A DNA stretch of 7,775 nt, taken from NCBI GenBank assembly GCA_002308195.1, contig DBVU01000099.1, positions 1,565 through 9,339 of the forward strand, in the 5' to 3' direction. The stretch is from Bacteroidales bacterium UBA1256 (GTDB taxonomy: Bacteria > Bacteroidota > Bacteroidia > Bacteroidales > Paludibacteraceae). Below the pieces are notes generated by a model, which was given only the letters and a program-made list of their open reading frames with translations, was not told the origin of the DNA and made no database searches. The first letter of the stretch is position 1, and every line of letters begins with the position of its first letter. The translations under genes were made by a program, and so were the position numbers. Below, piece after piece: positions 7,759 to 7,775 of the stretch.

Positions 7759-7775
7759 CACCGTGTTTTTCATGG

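Larger units (their letters stand above)
7660..7775. other. AT-rich intergenic spacer at right edge
   Basis: This is the only substantial non-coding stretch in the window. Its first ~60 bases are very T-rich on the + strand and contain the weak hairpin. The second half holds a perfect 10-bp palindrome (CAAATATTTG, 7721-7730) that contains the -33 element, then the promoter. An ATG at 7772-7774 is only a few nucleotides past the predicted transcription start. No tRNA or other RNA gene is recognisable before the sequence ends. Confidence 0.8.

Noticed and set aside
1..7775. Search for CRISPR arrays, insertion sequences, tRNA/rRNA genes, integrase sites, or toxin-antitoxin and defence genes.
   Set aside because: No spaced direct repeats, terminal inverted repeats, transposase motifs or RNA-gene signatures were seen; genes fill the window up to 7659.

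Overview
The window looks like an ordinary chromosomal segment from a member of the Bacteroidota, most likely order Bacteroidales. The evidence is a large TonB-dependent receptor with an N-terminal carboxypeptidase-regulatory-like domain, protein signatures typical of the phylum (the MutS Walker A variant GPNMAGKS and the Bacteroidota-type MltG and universal stress protein), the lack of strong Shine-Dalgarno sequences, and a Bacteroidota-type promoter (TTTG, 20 nt, TACTTTTG) at the right edge. Genus cannot be assigned from this sequence alone. Base composition is roughly balanced.

Layout: all six genes are on the + strand and packed almost without gaps. (1) 1-303 is the 3' end of a CstA-family carbon-starvation/peptide-pyruvate transporter, cut by the window edge. 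(2) 307-930 is engB (ysxC/yihA), a ribosome-assembly GTPase carrying an in-frame heptanucleotide tandem repeat. (3) 923-3382 is a TonB-dependent outer-membrane receptor without a SusD partner in view. (4) 3384-6002 is mutS, the mismatch sensor. (5) 5999-7102 is mltG, an endolytic murein transglycosylase. (6) 7099-7659 is a universal-stress-protein-like protein with a degenerate nucleotide-binding loop. From 7660 to the end is a 116-bp AT-rich spacer. It holds a weak hairpin with a T tract, which may end the operon, and a promoter that fires rightwards into a gene outside the window.

How the genes work together: junctions of +3 nt, -8 nt, +1 nt, -4 nt and -4 nt imply one polycistronic transcript with translational coupling. 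The products (inner-membrane transport, ribosome biogenesis, outer-membrane import, DNA repair, peptidoglycan processing, stress response) form no single pathway. The cluster looks like a housekeeping/growth operon and not a dedicated system. I see no mobile element, CRISPR array, RNA gene, toxin-antitoxin pair or defence system. I found no convincing undescribed multi-gene system. The observations most worth a second look are the heptamer expansion inside engB, the promoter/leader at the right edge, the atypical Usp protein, and an Asp-to-Cys change in an MltG signature.
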